This document shows, piece by piece, positions 1 through 9,822 of a stretch of DNA of 64,000 bases (within the stretch, counting starts at the first letter, position 1; each line of letters begins with the position of its first letter). The notes beneath the pieces were generated by a model that ran no database searches, was not told the origin of the DNA, and saw only the letters and a program-made list of their open reading frames with translations. Origin of the DNA: Acidovorax sp. KKS102 (GTDB lineage Bacteria; Pseudomonadota; Gammaproteobacteria; Burkholderiales; Burkholderiaceae_C); contig NC_018708.1 of the NCBI RefSeq assembly GCF_000302535.1, forward strand, positions 4,278,001-4,342,000, in the 5' to 3' direction. The position numbers and the translations under genes are program-made.

Positions 1-237
1 CCCCACAAGGCCACCTCGCAGGTTGGCCACACCCAGAAACCAGCTCTGGGTGTAAGGCACGGCCTGCACCGATACCCAAGGGAAGATCTCCCCGGACTGC
101 CCCAGGGGCAGCAAATAGAAATTCCCGGCGGACTCTACAGCCAGCCAGGAGGACACAGATGTACCTTCGGACCTTGCAGCCTGCAAGCGGCTGGCAAGTC
201 GGGTCTGGAGCTCCCGTAGGGCTTCGCGGTTTGCCAT
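1..237 (-). CDS. pilI: PilI-type CheW-like adaptor, partial (C-terminus outside window)
   Basis: Only the first 79 codons are present; the gene runs off the left edge. The N-terminus is a charged helix followed by a typical CheW-fold segment with the motifs FYLLPLGQSGEI and WFLGVANLRGGLVG, as in CheW-like adaptors that couple chemoreceptors to a histidine kinase. It lies 15 nt downstream of pilH on the same strand, in the order pilG-pilH-pilI known from type IV pilus twitching systems, which is why PilI is preferred over a flagellar CheW. The ATG at 237 is the first start after the pilH stop. The family call is firm. The pilus assignment rests on gene order. Confidence 0.85.
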   Translation of the reverse strand, partial: MANREALRELQTRLASRLQAARSEGTSVSSWLAVESAGNFYLLPLGQSGEIFPWVSVQAVPYTQSWFLGVANLRGGLVG

Positions 238-252
238 GAGCGCGCCGCTGCC

Positions 253-618
253 TCAGTTCAGAGCGTCGATTTTGGCCTGTAGCTCTGCGGGGTCCACCGG
301 CTTGGTGATGTAGCCGCGCGCACCTTGGCGCATGCCCCAGACACGGTCGGTTTCCTGATTTTTGCTGGTGCACATGATGATCGGCACATCAGCGTAAAGG
401 GGGTCGCGGGTAATGGCACGCGTGAGCTGGAAGCCGTTTTGGCCGGGCATCACCACATCCATCAGGATGAGGTCGGGCTTTTCTTCGGCCAGACGGCGAA
501 ATGCCTCCTCGGCATTTTCTGCAGTACGAACTTGCATGCCTTTTTTCTGAAGCAGGTCCGTCAAAAACATCAACTCGGTCTTCGAGTCGTCGACGACCAA
601 TACTTTCTGAATGGGCAT
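253..618 (-). CDS. pilH: Twitching motility response regulator PilH
   Basis: A single receiver domain of 121 residues with no output domain, the CheY-like form expected of PilH. Visible receiver residues are the acidic pair in VVDDSK (near 9-11), the phosphoacceptor Asp in LILMDVVMPG (near 53), the Thr in IIMCTSK (near 83) and the Lys in YITKPVDP. The ATG overlaps the stop of pilG by one base (TAATG), indicating translational coupling. In type IV pilus systems PilG and PilH are the two CheY-like targets of the ChpA/PilL kinase and oppose each other in extension and retraction control. The start is fixed by the overlap and by the start of homology. Confidence 0.93.
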   Translation of the reverse strand: MPIQKVLVVDDSKTELMFLTDLLQKKGMQVRTAENAEEAFRRLAEEKPDLILMDVVMPGQNGFQLTRAITRDPLYADVPIIMCTSKNQETDRVWGMRQGARGYITKPVDPAELQAKIDALN

Positions 619-1016
619 TAGATAGCTCCTTGTTGGGAATTGCCAAACTGCTGCACGGCCTGCAACAGCTGGTCTTTGGTAAACGGCTTGGTGAGATATT
701 CTTGGCAGCCAACCATGCGCCCACGCGCTTTGTCGAACACACCGTCCTTGGAGGACAGCATCACTACCGGAGTATCTGCAAAACGGGCATTGCGCTTGAT
801 GATGGCGCAGGTCTGGTACCCGTCGAGCTTGGGCATGAGGATGTCGCAAAAAATCAGCTGAGGCTGGTAATCATTGACTTTGGCCAAAGCATCAAAGCCG
901 TCGTCGGCCAACAAGACTTCGTGCCCCCCCTGCTTGAGAAAAATCTCGGCGCTTCGACGGATGGTGTTGCTGTCATCCACCACGAGCACTTTGAAAGATG
1001 CGCCTGTTGTAGTCAA
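618..1016 (-). CDS. pilG: Twitching motility response regulator PilG
   Basis: A single receiver domain of 132 residues: VLVVDDSNTIR near 10-20, phosphoacceptor Asp in IFCDILMP (near 58), VVMLSSKDG and the conserved Lys in YLTKPFTKD. It has no DNA-binding domain, so it should act by protein contact at the pilus machinery. It is the first pil gene of the run pilG-pilH-pilI and lies about 60 nt downstream of a rubredoxin gene on the same strand, an arrangement common in Burkholderiales. Its stop overlaps the pilH start by one base. Confidence 0.93.
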   Translation of the reverse strand: MTTTGASFKVLVVDDSNTIRRSAEIFLKQGGHEVLLADDGFDALAKVNDYQPQLIFCDILMPKLDGYQTCAIIKRNARFADTPVVMLSSKDGVFDKARGRMVGCQEYLTKPFTKDQLLQAVQQFGNSQQGAI

Positions 1017-1075
1017 TTGTCACTGCTCCCGATGGAGAAAATAAACAACGCAGCAGCGAATGGTGCTGGAGCGCC

Positions 1076-1249
1076 TCAGATCTGGACCATCTCGAAATCT
1101 TCCTTGCGGGCGCCACATTCTGGGCAGGTCCAGTTCATCGGGACCTGATCCCAAGGCGTGCCGGGTGCAATGCCGTGCTCGGGAGACCCCTGCGCTTCGT
1201 CATAAATCCAGCCGCAAATCAAACACATCCAAGTTTTAAAGTCGGTCAC
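1076..1249 (-). CDS. rubA: Rubredoxin
   Basis: A short gene of 57 residues starting at GTG. It has the two rubredoxin iron-binding knuckles, MCLICGWIYDEA near 9-20 and WTCPECGARKEDF near 41-53, giving the Cys4 site for one Fe, and ends in EMVQI as many beta-proteobacterial rubredoxins do. It would act as a small cytosolic electron carrier. GTG at 1249 gives the usual family length. The first internal ATG (in TWMCL) would cut into the first knuckle. A weak AAGG lies upstream. The gene is divergent from thiD and followed by pilG. Confidence 0.92.
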   Translation of the reverse strand: MTDFKTWMCLICGWIYDEAQGSPEHGIAPGTPWDQVPMNWTCPECGARKEDFEMVQI

Positions 1250-1343
1250 AGCTTAAAGGGCCTTCACATAGAATGCAACGATTGTATCTAGCGATTTCCG
1301 CGGCCTGCAGCTTCTGTGCCACCCCTCCAGCAGGATCTGGTCC

Positions 1344-2303
1344 ATGACCACCAAAGCCTCCCTCCCCCCCTCCGAAATCCCAGATATTGACGACGATGAC
1401 GCGGAGGAAGCGAGCCCGGCCTGTGTGCTGGTCTTCAACGCCAGCGACCCCAGTGGAGCGGGCGGACTGACCGCCGACATCACCACCATCGCCTCTGTCG
1501 GCGGACACCCGATTGCCGTGGTCACCGGGGCCTATGCCCGCGACACGGCTCAGATTTTTGACCACTTCAGCTTCGACGACGAGGCGGTGTCCGAGCAGGC
1601 GCGGGCCGTGCTGGAAGACCTGCCCGTGCAGGCGATCAAGGTCGGCTTTGTGGGCAGCCCCGAGAACATCAGCACCATTGCCGAGATCACGACCGACTAC
1701 GACGAAGTCCCCGTGATCGCCTACATGCCCAACCTGTCCTGGTGGCGCGACGAGCTGATTGACGAGTACCTCGACGCCTTCCGCGAGCTGCTGCTGCCCC
1801 AGACCTCGGTGTTGGTTGGAAACCACAGCACGTTGTGGCGCTGGCTGCTGCCGGACTGGACGGGCGAGCGCAGCCCCACCGCGCGCGACATTGCCCGCGC
1901 AGCCTCCGAGATGGGCGTGCCTTACACATTAGTCACTGGCATCCCCTTGCCCGAGCAGTTTGTCGAGAACGTACTGGCCTCGCCCCAGACCGTGCTGGGC
2001 AGCGGCAAGTTCGAGCTGTTCGATGCCACCTTCTCCGGCGCGGGCGACACCCTGTCGGCAGCGCTCACCGCCTTGGTAGGCAGCGGCAACGATCTGGGCG
2101 AAGCCACCAGCGAAGCCCTGGGCTATCTGGACCGCTGCCTGGATGCAGGCTTTCGCCCCGGCATGGGGCACATCGTGCCCGACCGCATGTTCTGGGCGCA
2201 GCCCGAGGGCGAAGAGACCGACGGCGACGAAGAAGAACCCACGATTGACGAAACACAGGCCCTGGAGGGTTTTGTGATGCCACCCCATGACACCAAACAC
2301 TGA
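1344..2303 (+). CDS. thiD: Hydroxymethylpyrimidine/phosphomethylpyrimidine kinase (ThiD family)
   Basis: Ribokinase-fold kinase of thiamine pyrimidine (HMP/HMP-P) phosphorylation. The N-terminal substrate region reads [16 protein letters not shown] near 29-44, and the C-terminal anion-hole motif [12 protein letters not shown] lies near 231-242, matching ThiD architecture. At 319 residues it is longer than the usual 260-280 because of an acidic N-terminal tail (about 20 residues with a DDDD run) and an acidic C-terminal tail. Its end overlaps hemL by 17 nt, so the two are probably cotranscribed. The family is clear. Substrate specificity within ThiD/PdxK-like kinases is not proven by sequence alone. 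Confidence 0.85.
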   Translation: MTTKASLPPSEIPDIDDDDAEEASPACVLVFNASDPSGAGGLTADITTIASVGGHPIAVVTGAYARDTAQIFDHFSFDDEAVSEQARAVLEDLPVQAIKVGFVGSPENISTIAEITTDYDEVPVIAYMPNLSWWRDELIDEYLDAFRELLLPQTSVLVGNHSTLWRWLLPDWTGERSPTARDIARAASEMGVPYTLVTGIPLPEQFVENVLASPQTVLGSGKFELFDATFSGAGDTLSAALTALVGSGNDLGEATSEALGYLDRCLDAGFRPGMGHIVPDRMFWAQPEGEETDGDEEEPTIDETQALEGFVMPPHDTKH

Positions 2304-3600
2304 TCTCAATATTCCCCTGTTCGAACGCGCCAAGGCGCTGATCCCCGGAGGCGTGAATTCGCCCGTGCGGGCCTTCAAGGCGGTCGGAGGCACACCCCGC
2401 TTTGTCAAGCGTGCGCAAGGCGCCTACTTCTGGGATGCGAACGACCAGCGCTTCATCGACTACATCGGCTCCTGGGGCCCGATGATCCTCGGCCACGGCC
2501 ACCCGGCGGTGCTGGAGGCCGTGCAGAAGGCCGCGCTCGAAGGCTTCAGTTTTGGCGCACCCACCGAGCGCGAAGTGGAGCTGGCCGAAGAGATCCTGAG
2601 CCTGGTCCCTTCGATGGAGATGATCCGCCTGGTCAGCTCGGGTACCGAAGCGGGCATGAGCGCCATTCGCCTTGCGCGCGGCGCCACGGGTCGCAGCAAG
2701 TTCATCAAGTTTGAGGGCTGCTACCACGGCCATGCCGACTCGCTGCTGGTCAAGGCCGGCTCGGGCCTGGCCACGTTTGGCAATGCCACCAGCGCCGGTG
2801 TGCCGCCCGAGGTAGTGCAGCACACCATCGTGCTCGAATACAACAACATCCCGCAGCTCGAAGAAGCCTTTGCCCTGCACGGCAAGGAGCTGGCCTGCGT
2901 GATGATCGAACCCATTGCGGGCAACATGAACCTGGTGCGCGCCAGCGTGCCGTTCATGAAACGCTGCCGTGAGCTGTGCACCGAGTATGGCGCGCTGCTG
3001 GTGCTCGACGAAGTGATGACGGGCTTCCGCGTGGCCCTGGGCAGCGCCCAAAGCGTGTACGCCAAGAGCATCCCCGGCTTCCAACCCGACCTCACCGTGC
3101 TGGGCAAGGTGATCGGCGGCGGCATGCCGCTGGCGGCCTTTGGCGGGCCGCGCGCCATCATGGAACACCTCGCGCCACTGGGCGGCGTGTACCAGGCGGG
3201 CACGCTGTCGGGCAACCCGGTGGCCACGGCCTGCGGGCTGGCCACGCTGCGCGAGATCCAAAAGCCCGACTTTTTCGATGCGCTGTCGGCCCGCACCCGC
3301 TCGCTGGTCGATGGACTACAAGCGGCCGCCGATGCTGAAGGCGTGCCGTTCTGCGGCGACTGCGAGGGCGGCATGTTCGGCTTTTTCCTGCTTCCCGAGC
3401 TGCCGCAAAACTACGCCCAGGTGCTCAAGACCGACAGCGCGCGCTTCAACCAGCTGTTCCACGGTCTGCTCGACCGGGGCATCTACATTGCACCGGCCCT
3501 GTACGAAGCCGGTTTTGTAAGCGCTGCCCACACTGCCGACGACGTGGCAGCCACTGTGACTGCAGCGCGTGAAGTGTTCAAGACGCTCTCAAAACAATAG
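2287..3600 (+). CDS. hemL: Glutamate-1-semialdehyde 2,1-aminomutase
   Basis: PLP-dependent enzyme converting glutamate-1-semialdehyde to 5-aminolevulinate in the C5 haem pathway. Its 437 residues match the family. The PLP-lysine motif [16 protein letters not shown] lies near residues 273-288, with [17 protein letters not shown] near 115-131 and the LDEVMTGFR cofactor-binding stretch near 239-247. The N-terminus has the typical [11 protein letters not shown]. The start lies inside the end of thiD, suggesting coupling. The TAG stop is part of a dispersed palindromic repeat (see 3590-3640), followed by an intrinsic terminator. Confidence 0.97.
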   Translation: MTPNTDLNIPLFERAKALIPGGVNSPVRAFKAVGGTPRFVKRAQGAYFWDANDQRFIDYIGSWGPMILGHGHPAVLEAVQKAALEGFSFGAPTEREVELAEEILSLVPSMEMIRLVSSGTEAGMSAIRLARGATGRSKFIKFEGCYHGHADSLLVKAGSGLATFGNATSAGVPPEVVQHTIVLEYNNIPQLEEAFALHGKELACVMIEPIAGNMNLVRASVPFMKRCRELCTEYGALLVLDEVMTGFRVALGSAQSVYAKSIPGFQPDLTVLGKVIGGGMPLAAFGGPRAIMEHLAPLGGVYQAGTLSGNPVATACGLATLREIQKPDFFDALSARTRSLVDGLQAAADAEGVPFCGDCEGGMFGFFLLPELPQNYAQVLKTDSARFNQLFHGLLDRGIYIAPALYEAGFVSAAHTADDVAATVTAAREVFKTLSKQ

Positions 3601-3640
3601 CTGTCTGCGCATATTGCACTAGCGCTTCCTGCCAATTTGG
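3590..3640 (+). repeat. Dispersed palindromic repeat, copy 1 (contains hemL stop)
   Basis: First of four intergenic copies of a roughly 37-nt unit with the pattern ATAGCTnnnnGCGCATnn, a short centre, then AGCGCTnnnnGCC. Here the core runs 3597-3633. The ATAG at its left end supplies the TAG stop of hemL. The outer halves are imperfectly complementary, so the RNA or DNA could fold into a hairpin. Other copies are at 8117-8166 (reverse), 29985-30030 and 50426-50470. Confidence 0.75.
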
Positions 3641-3645
3641 CACTG

Positions 3646-3670
3646 AATGGCCCTCACGAGGGCCATTTTT
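3646..3670 (+). terminator. Intrinsic terminator after hemL (possibly bidirectional)
   Basis: Perfect 9-bp stem AATGGCCCT/AGGGCCATT with a CACG loop, followed by a T run. It sits between the convergent hemL and IclR-regulator genes. Because the stem begins with AA, it may also work weakly for the opposite strand. Confidence 0.85.
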
Positions 3671-3700
3671 CATGGCGACGAGGCTTGCAGCAGAGGAGAC

Positions 3701-4480
3701 TCACAGCAGTCCGCGCAACTCGCGGGCAGCGTCTTGCAGCAACGGCAGCATGTCGCGCTGCAGGCTGCCTTCGTCCATCTGCTTGGGCGATGCCACCACG
3801 TTGAGCGCCGCCACGGTGTGGCCCTGCAGGTTGCGCAGCGGCACGGCCAGCGCGTGCACGCCCAGCTCGTGCTCCTCCACCGCCAGGCAATAGTCGTCGC
3901 GCCGCACCTTGGCGATCACCTGCCGCAGCGGGCCCACCTGCGTGATCGTCAGCGGCGTGAGGCGGTGCAGGGGCCGGTTCTTGAGCCAGGCCGTCAGCTC
4001 CGCCGGGGGCAGCGCCGCCAGCAACACCCGCCCGGTGGACGTAGGGTGGGCCGGCAGCCGCGCGCCCAGGTGCAAGCCATAGGCCAGCACCCGCGCCGGC
4101 GCGCCATACACGCCGCTGCGCGCCACGATCACCACCTCATCCCCATCAAGCACCACCGCCGAAAACGACTGCTGGGTCTGCGCGGCAAGCCGGTTCAGCG
4201 TGGGCTGCAGCACGCGTGGCAGCCGTGCAGACGCCAGGTAGCTGCCCGAAAACCGCAGCACCTTGGGAGCCAGCCAGAAGTAGCTGCCATCCGTCTCCAG
4301 GTACCCGAGGTACGCCAGCGTCAGCAGGTGCCGCCGCGCCGCCGCGCGCGTAAGGCCCGTGCGTTGCGCTGCCAGGGTGGAGTTCAGGCGCTGGCGCTCG
4401 GTGTCAAAACTCTCCAGCACGGCCATGCCCTTGGCCATGCCTTCAATGAAATCTGCCTTGGCGATGGGGGTGGAAGCCAT
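3701..4480 (-). CDS. IclR-family transcriptional regulator (PcaR/PobR-like)
   Basis: 259 residues: N-terminal winged helix-turn-helix (LNSTLAAQRTGLTRAAARRHL near 32-52, then LAYLGYLETDGSYFWLAPKVL) followed by the IclR effector domain with HPTSTGRVLLAALPP near 150-164 and the C-terminal LRNLQGHTVAALNV. The N-terminal segment DFIEGMAKGMAVLESF is typical of the PcaR/PcaU/PobR branch that responds to aromatic acids. It is divergent from pobA, so it probably controls 4-hydroxybenzoate hydroxylation. The start at 4480 is chosen because the pattern MASTPIAKADFIEG begins there; upstream in-frame sequence looks non-coding. Confidence 0.9.
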   Translation of the reverse strand: MASTPIAKADFIEGMAKGMAVLESFDTERQRLNSTLAAQRTGLTRAAARRHLLTLAYLGYLETDGSYFWLAPKVLRFSGSYLASARLPRVLQPTLNRLAAQTQQSFSAVVLDGDEVVIVARSGVYGAPARVLAYGLHLGARLPAHPTSTGRVLLAALPPAELTAWLKNRPLHRLTPLTITQVGPLRQVIAKVRRDDYCLAVEEHELGVHALAVPLRNLQGHTVAALNVVASPKQMDEGSLQRDMLPLLQDAARELRGLL

Positions 4481-4560
4481 GGGCGGTGGTGTGTGAAGTG
4501 CAGGTGGATGGACCCGGGGCGCAAGGGCTGGCGGAGCCCCGCAGCAGCTCGGTGCGATGA

Positions 4561-5922
<1,362 letters not shown>

Positions 5923-5968
5923 GCTCCGACAGAAATCTCGCTCCCTGGAGCCCAGGTCGCCGTCGCCG

Positions 5969-6448
5969 TCAGCGTGGCGCCGATGCGGCCTCTGAGGCCG
6001 ACGCGCCGGGTGCCGCAGCAGCCGGCACCGGCAGCGACACCAGCCACTGCGCCATCTCACGCGCCTGGGCTTCCGTGACTTGCGGGTGGCGGGGCATCAC
6101 GGTGCGCCCCCACGCGCCCACACTGCCGTTGCGGATCTTGCCGGCCAGGTAATCGATCGCGTCGGCGCGGTCACGGTACCGCGCTGCAATCTGCTGAAAC
6201 GACGGACCGACGTAGTGGCGCTCCATGCCATGGCAGCGCAGGCAATCGGATGCTTCCACCAGGCGAAATCCGGCCGATGCGGAGGGCGGTGAAGCAGCGC
6301 TGCCTTGCCCGCCAGCACCCGACACGGGCTGCAACATGCGCCAGCCCAGGTTGAGCATGCCCAACACCACCAGCGCCATGAACCCAATCAGGGCCCACCC
6401 CAGCCAGCGGGGCCGGGGTGGCGGGGTCTCATCGTCGCGGTGCATCAT
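5969..6448 (-). CDS. Membrane-anchored c-type cytochrome
   Basis: 159 residues. One transmembrane segment near 16-36 (WALIGFMALVVLGMLNLGW), a Ser/Ala/Gly-rich linker, then a single class I haem c domain with CLRCH at 69-73 and a likely axial Met in VMPRHPQ (near 118). The C-terminal tail is Ala/Pro-rich. The fold resembles cytochrome c551/c552, so it probably transfers electrons on the periplasmic side. No terminal oxidase or partner lies next to it; purH follows on the same strand in the upstream direction of transcription. Confidence 0.85.
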   Translation of the reverse strand: MMHRDDETPPPRPRWLGWALIGFMALVVLGMLNLGWRMLQPVSGAGGQGSAASPPSASAGFRLVEASDCLRCHGMERHYVGPSFQQIAARYRDRADAIDYLAGKIRNGSVGAWGRTVMPRHPQVTEAQAREMAQWLVSLPVPAAAAPGASASEAASAPR

Positions 6449-6489
6449 GCACGCGCACCGCTGCAGGCCCCGTCGCCATTCCCGTCATC

Positions 6490-8091
6490 TCAGTGGCGGA
6501 AGTGGCGCACGCCGCTAAAGACCATGGCCACGCCGCGCTCGTTGGCAGCGTCGATCACTTCGTTGTCGCGCATCGAGCCACCGGGCTGGATCACGCAGGT
6601 CGCCCCCGCATCCACCACCACGTCCAGGCCGTCGCGGAAGGGGAAGAACGCATCGCTCGCCACAACCGTGCCTTGCAAGGTCAGGCCTGCGTGGCCCGCC
6701 TTGATGCTGGCGATGCGGGCGGAATCGAGGCGGCTCATCTGGCCTGCGCCCACGCCCATGGTCATACCGCCCTTGCAGAAGACGATGGCGTTGCTCTTGA
6801 CGTACTTGGCGACCTTCCAGGCGAACAGCAGGTCTTCCATTTCTTCCAGCGTGGGCTGCTTCTTCGTAACGACCTTGAGGTCGATGAGCGACAGCTCGTG
6901 GTTGTCGGCCGTCTGCAGCAGCAGGCCCGAGCCGATGCGCTTGGCGTCCATGGCATTGCGGCCACGTTCCCAGTCGGTCTTGCCACCGTGGGCAGGCAGC
7001 GCGATCTTGAGCAGGCGCACGTTGGCCTTGGCCTTGAAGATTTCCAGCGCATCGGCGGTGAAGTCGGGGGCCATCAGCACTTCGACAAACTGCTTGCTGA
7101 CCTGCGCTGCGGCGGCGCCGTCCACCACGCGGTTGAACGCGATGATGCCGCCGAAAGCGCTGGTGGGGTCGGTCTGGAAGGCCTTGCTGTAAGCGCTCAG
7201 CGCATCCAGGCCCTCGGCCACGCCGCAGGGGTTGGCGTGCTTGACGATCACGCAGGCGGCGGCTTCAAAGCTCTTCACGCATTCCCACGCGGCATCAGCG
7301 TCGGCGATGTTGTTGTAGCTCAGCTCCTTGCCCTGCAGCTGCACGCCGGTGACCAGCGAGCCGGGCGCAGGGTGCAGGTCGCGGTACAGCGCGGCCTGCT
7401 GGTGGCTGTTTTCGCCATAGCGCAGGTCCTGCACCTTGGTGAAGATGCCGTTGCTCTGGCCGGGGAACTGGGTGCGCGTGGGCACATAGGTTTCCGACAG
7501 TTTTTCTGCTTCGAACGTGACGGACGAGAGGTAGTCGCTGATCGCGCCGTCGTACTGCGCAATGCGATTGAACGCGGCCACCGACAGCGCAAAGCGCAGC
7601 TTGTCGCTCAACTTGCCACCGGCCTTCAGTTCGGCCAGCACGGCGTCGTACTGGTCGGCCGACGTGATCACGCCCACGTCCTTCCAGTTCTTGGCGGCGC
7701 TGCGCACCATGGCGGGGCCGCCGATGTCGATGTTCTCGATGGCGTCGGCCAGTGTGCAGCCAGCCTTGGCCACGGTGGCTTCAAAGGGATACAGGTTGAC
7801 CACCAGCAGGTCGATGGTGTCGATGCCGTGTTCCTTCAGCGCAGCCATGTGTTCTGGCAGCTCGCGGCGGGCCAGCAGGCCGCCGTGCACCTTGGGGTGC
7901 AGCGTCTTCACACGGCCGTCGAGCATTTCGGGGAATTGCGTGACCTCAGCCACTTCGGTCACGGGCAGGCCCTTGTCGGCCAGCAGCTTGGCGGTGCCGC
8001 CGGTGGACAGCAGCTTGATGCCCAGCGCGTGCAGCGCTTGCGCGAATTCGACGATGCCGGTCTTGTCAGAGACGGAGAGGAGTGCGTTCAT
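6490..8091 (-). CDS. purH: Bifunctional AICAR formyltransferase / IMP cyclohydrolase
   Basis: Performs the last two steps of IMP synthesis. 533 residues, family length. The N-terminal IMP cyclohydrolase (MGS fold) starts [18 protein letters not shown] and carries [12 protein letters not shown] and [14 protein letters not shown]. The C-terminal AICAR transformylase shows the KHANPCGVA motif near 275 and ends in [18 protein letters not shown]. It is the third gene of a dusB-fis-purH run, but 260 nt separate it from fis; that gap holds a dispersed repeat and a long palindrome, so it may have its own promoter. Confidence 0.97.
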   Translation of the reverse strand: MNALLSVSDKTGIVEFAQALHALGIKLLSTGGTAKLLADKGLPVTEVAEVTQFPEMLDGRVKTLHPKVHGGLLARRELPEHMAALKEHGIDTIDLLVVNLYPFEATVAKAGCTLADAIENIDIGGPAMVRSAAKNWKDVGVITSADQYDAVLAELKAGGKLSDKLRFALSVAAFNRIAQYDGAISDYLSSVTFEAEKLSETYVPTRTQFPGQSNGIFTKVQDLRYGENSHQQAALYRDLHPAPGSLVTGVQLQGKELSYNNIADADAAWECVKSFEAAACVIVKHANPCGVAEGLDALSAYSKAFQTDPTSAFGGIIAFNRVVDGAAAAQVSKQFVEVLMAPDFTADALEIFKAKANVRLLKIALPAHGGKTDWERGRNAMDAKRIGSGLLLQTADNHELSLIDLKVVTKKQPTLEEMEDLLFAWKVAKYVKSNAIVFCKGGMTMGVGAGQMSRLDSARIASIKAGHAGLTLQGTVVASDAFFPFRDGLDVVVDAGATCVIQPGGSMRDNEVIDAANERGVAMVFSGVRHFRH

Positions 8092-8116
8092 GGTGGTGGT
8101 GCGGAGGTTTTGAATA

Positions 8117-8166
8117 AAAACGGGCTGTAGCGCTAGTGCATCATGCGCTGGCAGCTATTAATTTAG
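8117..8166 (-). repeat. Dispersed palindromic repeat, copy 2 (reverse orientation)
   Basis: The reverse complement reads ATAGCTGCCAGCGCATGATG followed by CACTAGCGCTACAGCC, matching the block pattern of the other copies. It lies about 30 nt upstream of the purH start, so it would be in the purH 5' leader or promoter. Confidence 0.75.
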
Positions 8167-8191
8167 TAGTTGTATGTCTTATAGAGCAGTC

Positions 8192-8353
8192 AGAGGCTGA
8201 GAGTTTTTTGGCCGAGCCCGAAAGGCGCGCGAAAACGCTTCGGATCTAGGCGCAAAGCACAGCCATAGCTCGGGCTATGGCGAGCATTTGCAACGACGAG
8301 CCGGAGTGTTTTGGCGTGCATGGCGGGTTCGTACAAGAGACTCTCAGTCTCTT
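8192..8353. repeat. Long imperfect palindrome between fis and purH
   Basis: Two arms of about 78 nt (8192-8269 and roughly 8275-8353) are inverted repeats with about 75% identity, closing on a perfect central hairpin GCCATAGC-TCGG-GCTATGGC at 8262-8281. The outer tip AAGAGACT-CTC-AGTCTCTT at 8335-8353 is itself a small hairpin abutting the fis stop. There is no T run, so this is not an ordinary intrinsic terminator. It looks like a structured element placed immediately after fis. Confidence 0.8.
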
Positions 8354-8585
8354 AGAGCAGCTTGTGCTCGACCAGCTTCTTGCGCAGGGTGTTGCGGTTC
8401 AGGCCCAGCCATTCGGCGGCGCGCGACTGGTTGTTGTCGGCCTGCTGCATCACGACTTCCAGCAGCGGCCTTTCGACCACACGCACCAGCATGTCGTACA
8501 TGCCATCGGGCGTCTCGCCGCCCAGGTCGCGAAAGTAGCCCTGCAGGCTCTCGCGCACGCATTCTTCTATGTGTTTCTTGCTCAT
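8352..8585 (-). CDS. fis: Fis-family DNA-binding protein
   Basis: 77 residues, the shorter form seen in beta-proteobacteria. The C-terminal helix-turn-helix NQSRAAEWLGLNRNTLRKKL near 52-71 is typical of Fis, a nucleoid protein that bends DNA and regulates growth-phase genes. Its ATG overlaps the dusB stop (ATGA), as in the conserved dusB-fis operon, so translation is probably coupled. The stop is immediately followed by the long palindrome at 8192-8353. Confidence 0.95.
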   Translation of the reverse strand: MSKKHIEECVRESLQGYFRDLGGETPDGMYDMLVRVVERPLLEVVMQQADNNQSRAAEWLGLNRNTLRKKLVEHKLL

Positions 8586-9628
8586 GCAGCCAATCCCTCT
8601 TGTTCTTCTGTGTCGGCATCCACGTCGGTGGCGGCAGGCAGCCGGTCCATCTGCTGGCCCAGGGTGTCCAGGTAGTCAGCCACGGCCTGCCACTGCGTGG
8701 TGCAGTCTTCGATCGTATTGATGTGTGCCCGCAGGGCCTCGCCGCCAGGCAGCGCGCGCAGGTACCAGGCAATGTGCTTGCGCGCACTGCGCACCCCGGT
8801 CAGCTCGCCGTACAGGCTGTAGTGGTCTTGCAGGTGGTCCAGCAGCAGGCGGCGCACCTCGGCCACCAGCGGTGGTGCCAAGTGTTCGCCCGTGGCCAGA
8901 AAGTGGCCGATCTCGCGGAAGATCCACGGCCGGCCCTGGGCGGCGCGGCCGATCATGATCGCGTCGGCGCCGGTGGCGGCCAGCACATCGCGCGCCTTTT
9001 CGGGCGAGGTGATGTCGCCGTTGGCCACCACGGGCACCTTCACCGCCGCCTTGACGGCTGCGATGGTGTCGTACTCGGCTTGACCTTTGTAGCCCTGCTC
9101 GCGTGTGCGGCCGTGCACCGTGAGCATCTGGATGCCCACGGCCTCGAACTGGCGTGCGAGGTGCACAGCGTTCTTGTGCTCCTGGCACCAGCCGGTGCGC
9201 ATCTTCAGGGTGACGGGCACATTGAAAGGCGCGCAGGCCTCGACCACCGCAGCGGCAATCTCCACCGCCAGGGCTTCGTTCTGCATCAGCGCAGAACCCG
9301 CCCATTTGTTGCAGACCTTCTTGGCCGGGCAGCCCATGTTGATGTCGATGATCTGCGCGCCGCGTTCCACGTTGTAGACCGCCGCCTCGGCCATCATCGG
9401 CGCATCGGTGCCGGCAATCTGCACGGCAATGGGCCCCGGCTCCCCTTCATGGTTGGCCCGGCGCGAGGTTTTGAGGCTGTTCCACAAGTCCTTGCGCGAG
9501 GTCACCATCTCACTCACCGCATAGCCCGCCCCCAGCGCCTTGCACAGCTGGCGGAACGGCCGGTCGGTGACGCCCGCCATCGGGGCGACGAACAACCGGT
9601 TCGCCAAAGGAATGTGGCCGATTTGCAT
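8582..9628 (-). CDS. dusB: tRNA-dihydrouridine synthase B
   Basis: FMN/NADPH-dependent reductase making dihydrouridine in tRNA. 348 residues. Conserved Dus features: FVAPMAGVTDRPFRQLC at the N-terminus, IDINMGCPAKKVCNKWAGSAL around the catalytic Cys, KMRTGW, LTVHGRTREQGYKG and the FMN-phosphate site VPVVANGDITSPE with GADAIMIGRAAQGRPW. It is the first gene of dusB-fis. The start at 9628 matches the family start (MQIGHIPLANRLFVAPM). Confidence 0.97.
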   Translation of the reverse strand: MQIGHIPLANRLFVAPMAGVTDRPFRQLCKALGAGYAVSEMVTSRKDLWNSLKTSRRANHEGEPGPIAVQIAGTDAPMMAEAAVYNVERGAQIIDINMGCPAKKVCNKWAGSALMQNEALAVEIAAAVVEACAPFNVPVTLKMRTGWCQEHKNAVHLARQFEAVGIQMLTVHGRTREQGYKGQAEYDTIAAVKAAVKVPVVANGDITSPEKARDVLAATGADAIMIGRAAQGRPWIFREIGHFLATGEHLAPPLVAEVRRLLLDHLQDHYSLYGELTGVRSARKHIAWYLRALPGGEALRAHINTIEDCTTQWQAVADYLDTLGQQMDRLPAATDVDADTEEQEGLAA

Positions 9629-9689
9629 GGGCGGGGTAGGAAGCGGGGAGGCAGCAAACGATGCTGAAAAAGGAGGCGGGATTGTACCT

Positions 9690-9713
9690 GCTCAAAATTT
9701 CAGCAACTGAAAT
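9690..9713. promoter_or_regulatory. Palindrome / possible Fis site upstream of dusB
   Basis: A perfect 17-nt inverted repeat ATTTCAG-CAA-CTGAAAT occupies 9697-9713, and the overlapping 15-mer at 9690-9704 fits the loose Fis consensus (G at 1, C at 15, A/T core) with one mismatch. It lies 62-85 nt upstream of dusB, where Fis autoregulation would act. Weak evidence. Confidence 0.3.
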
Positions 9714-9822
9714 GGGGTGCACGCGCTTTCTATCTGCCGCCAGGGCTTCATTGATGGACCGCTATGGCCCTGCGGCCCTACTCTCCCCCTGAGGTCAGGT
9801 GCCCCGGGGAAAGCGCTTCACT

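Noticed and set aside
6418..8130. A long open frame on the plus strand antisense to purH
   Set aside because: It is a GC-rich shadow with low-complexity His/Gln/Arg-rich translation. purH on the other strand is conserved end to end.
8192..8353. Long palindrome considered as an intrinsic terminator or a tRNA
   Set aside because: No T tract follows in either direction, and there is no cloverleaf or anticodon pattern.
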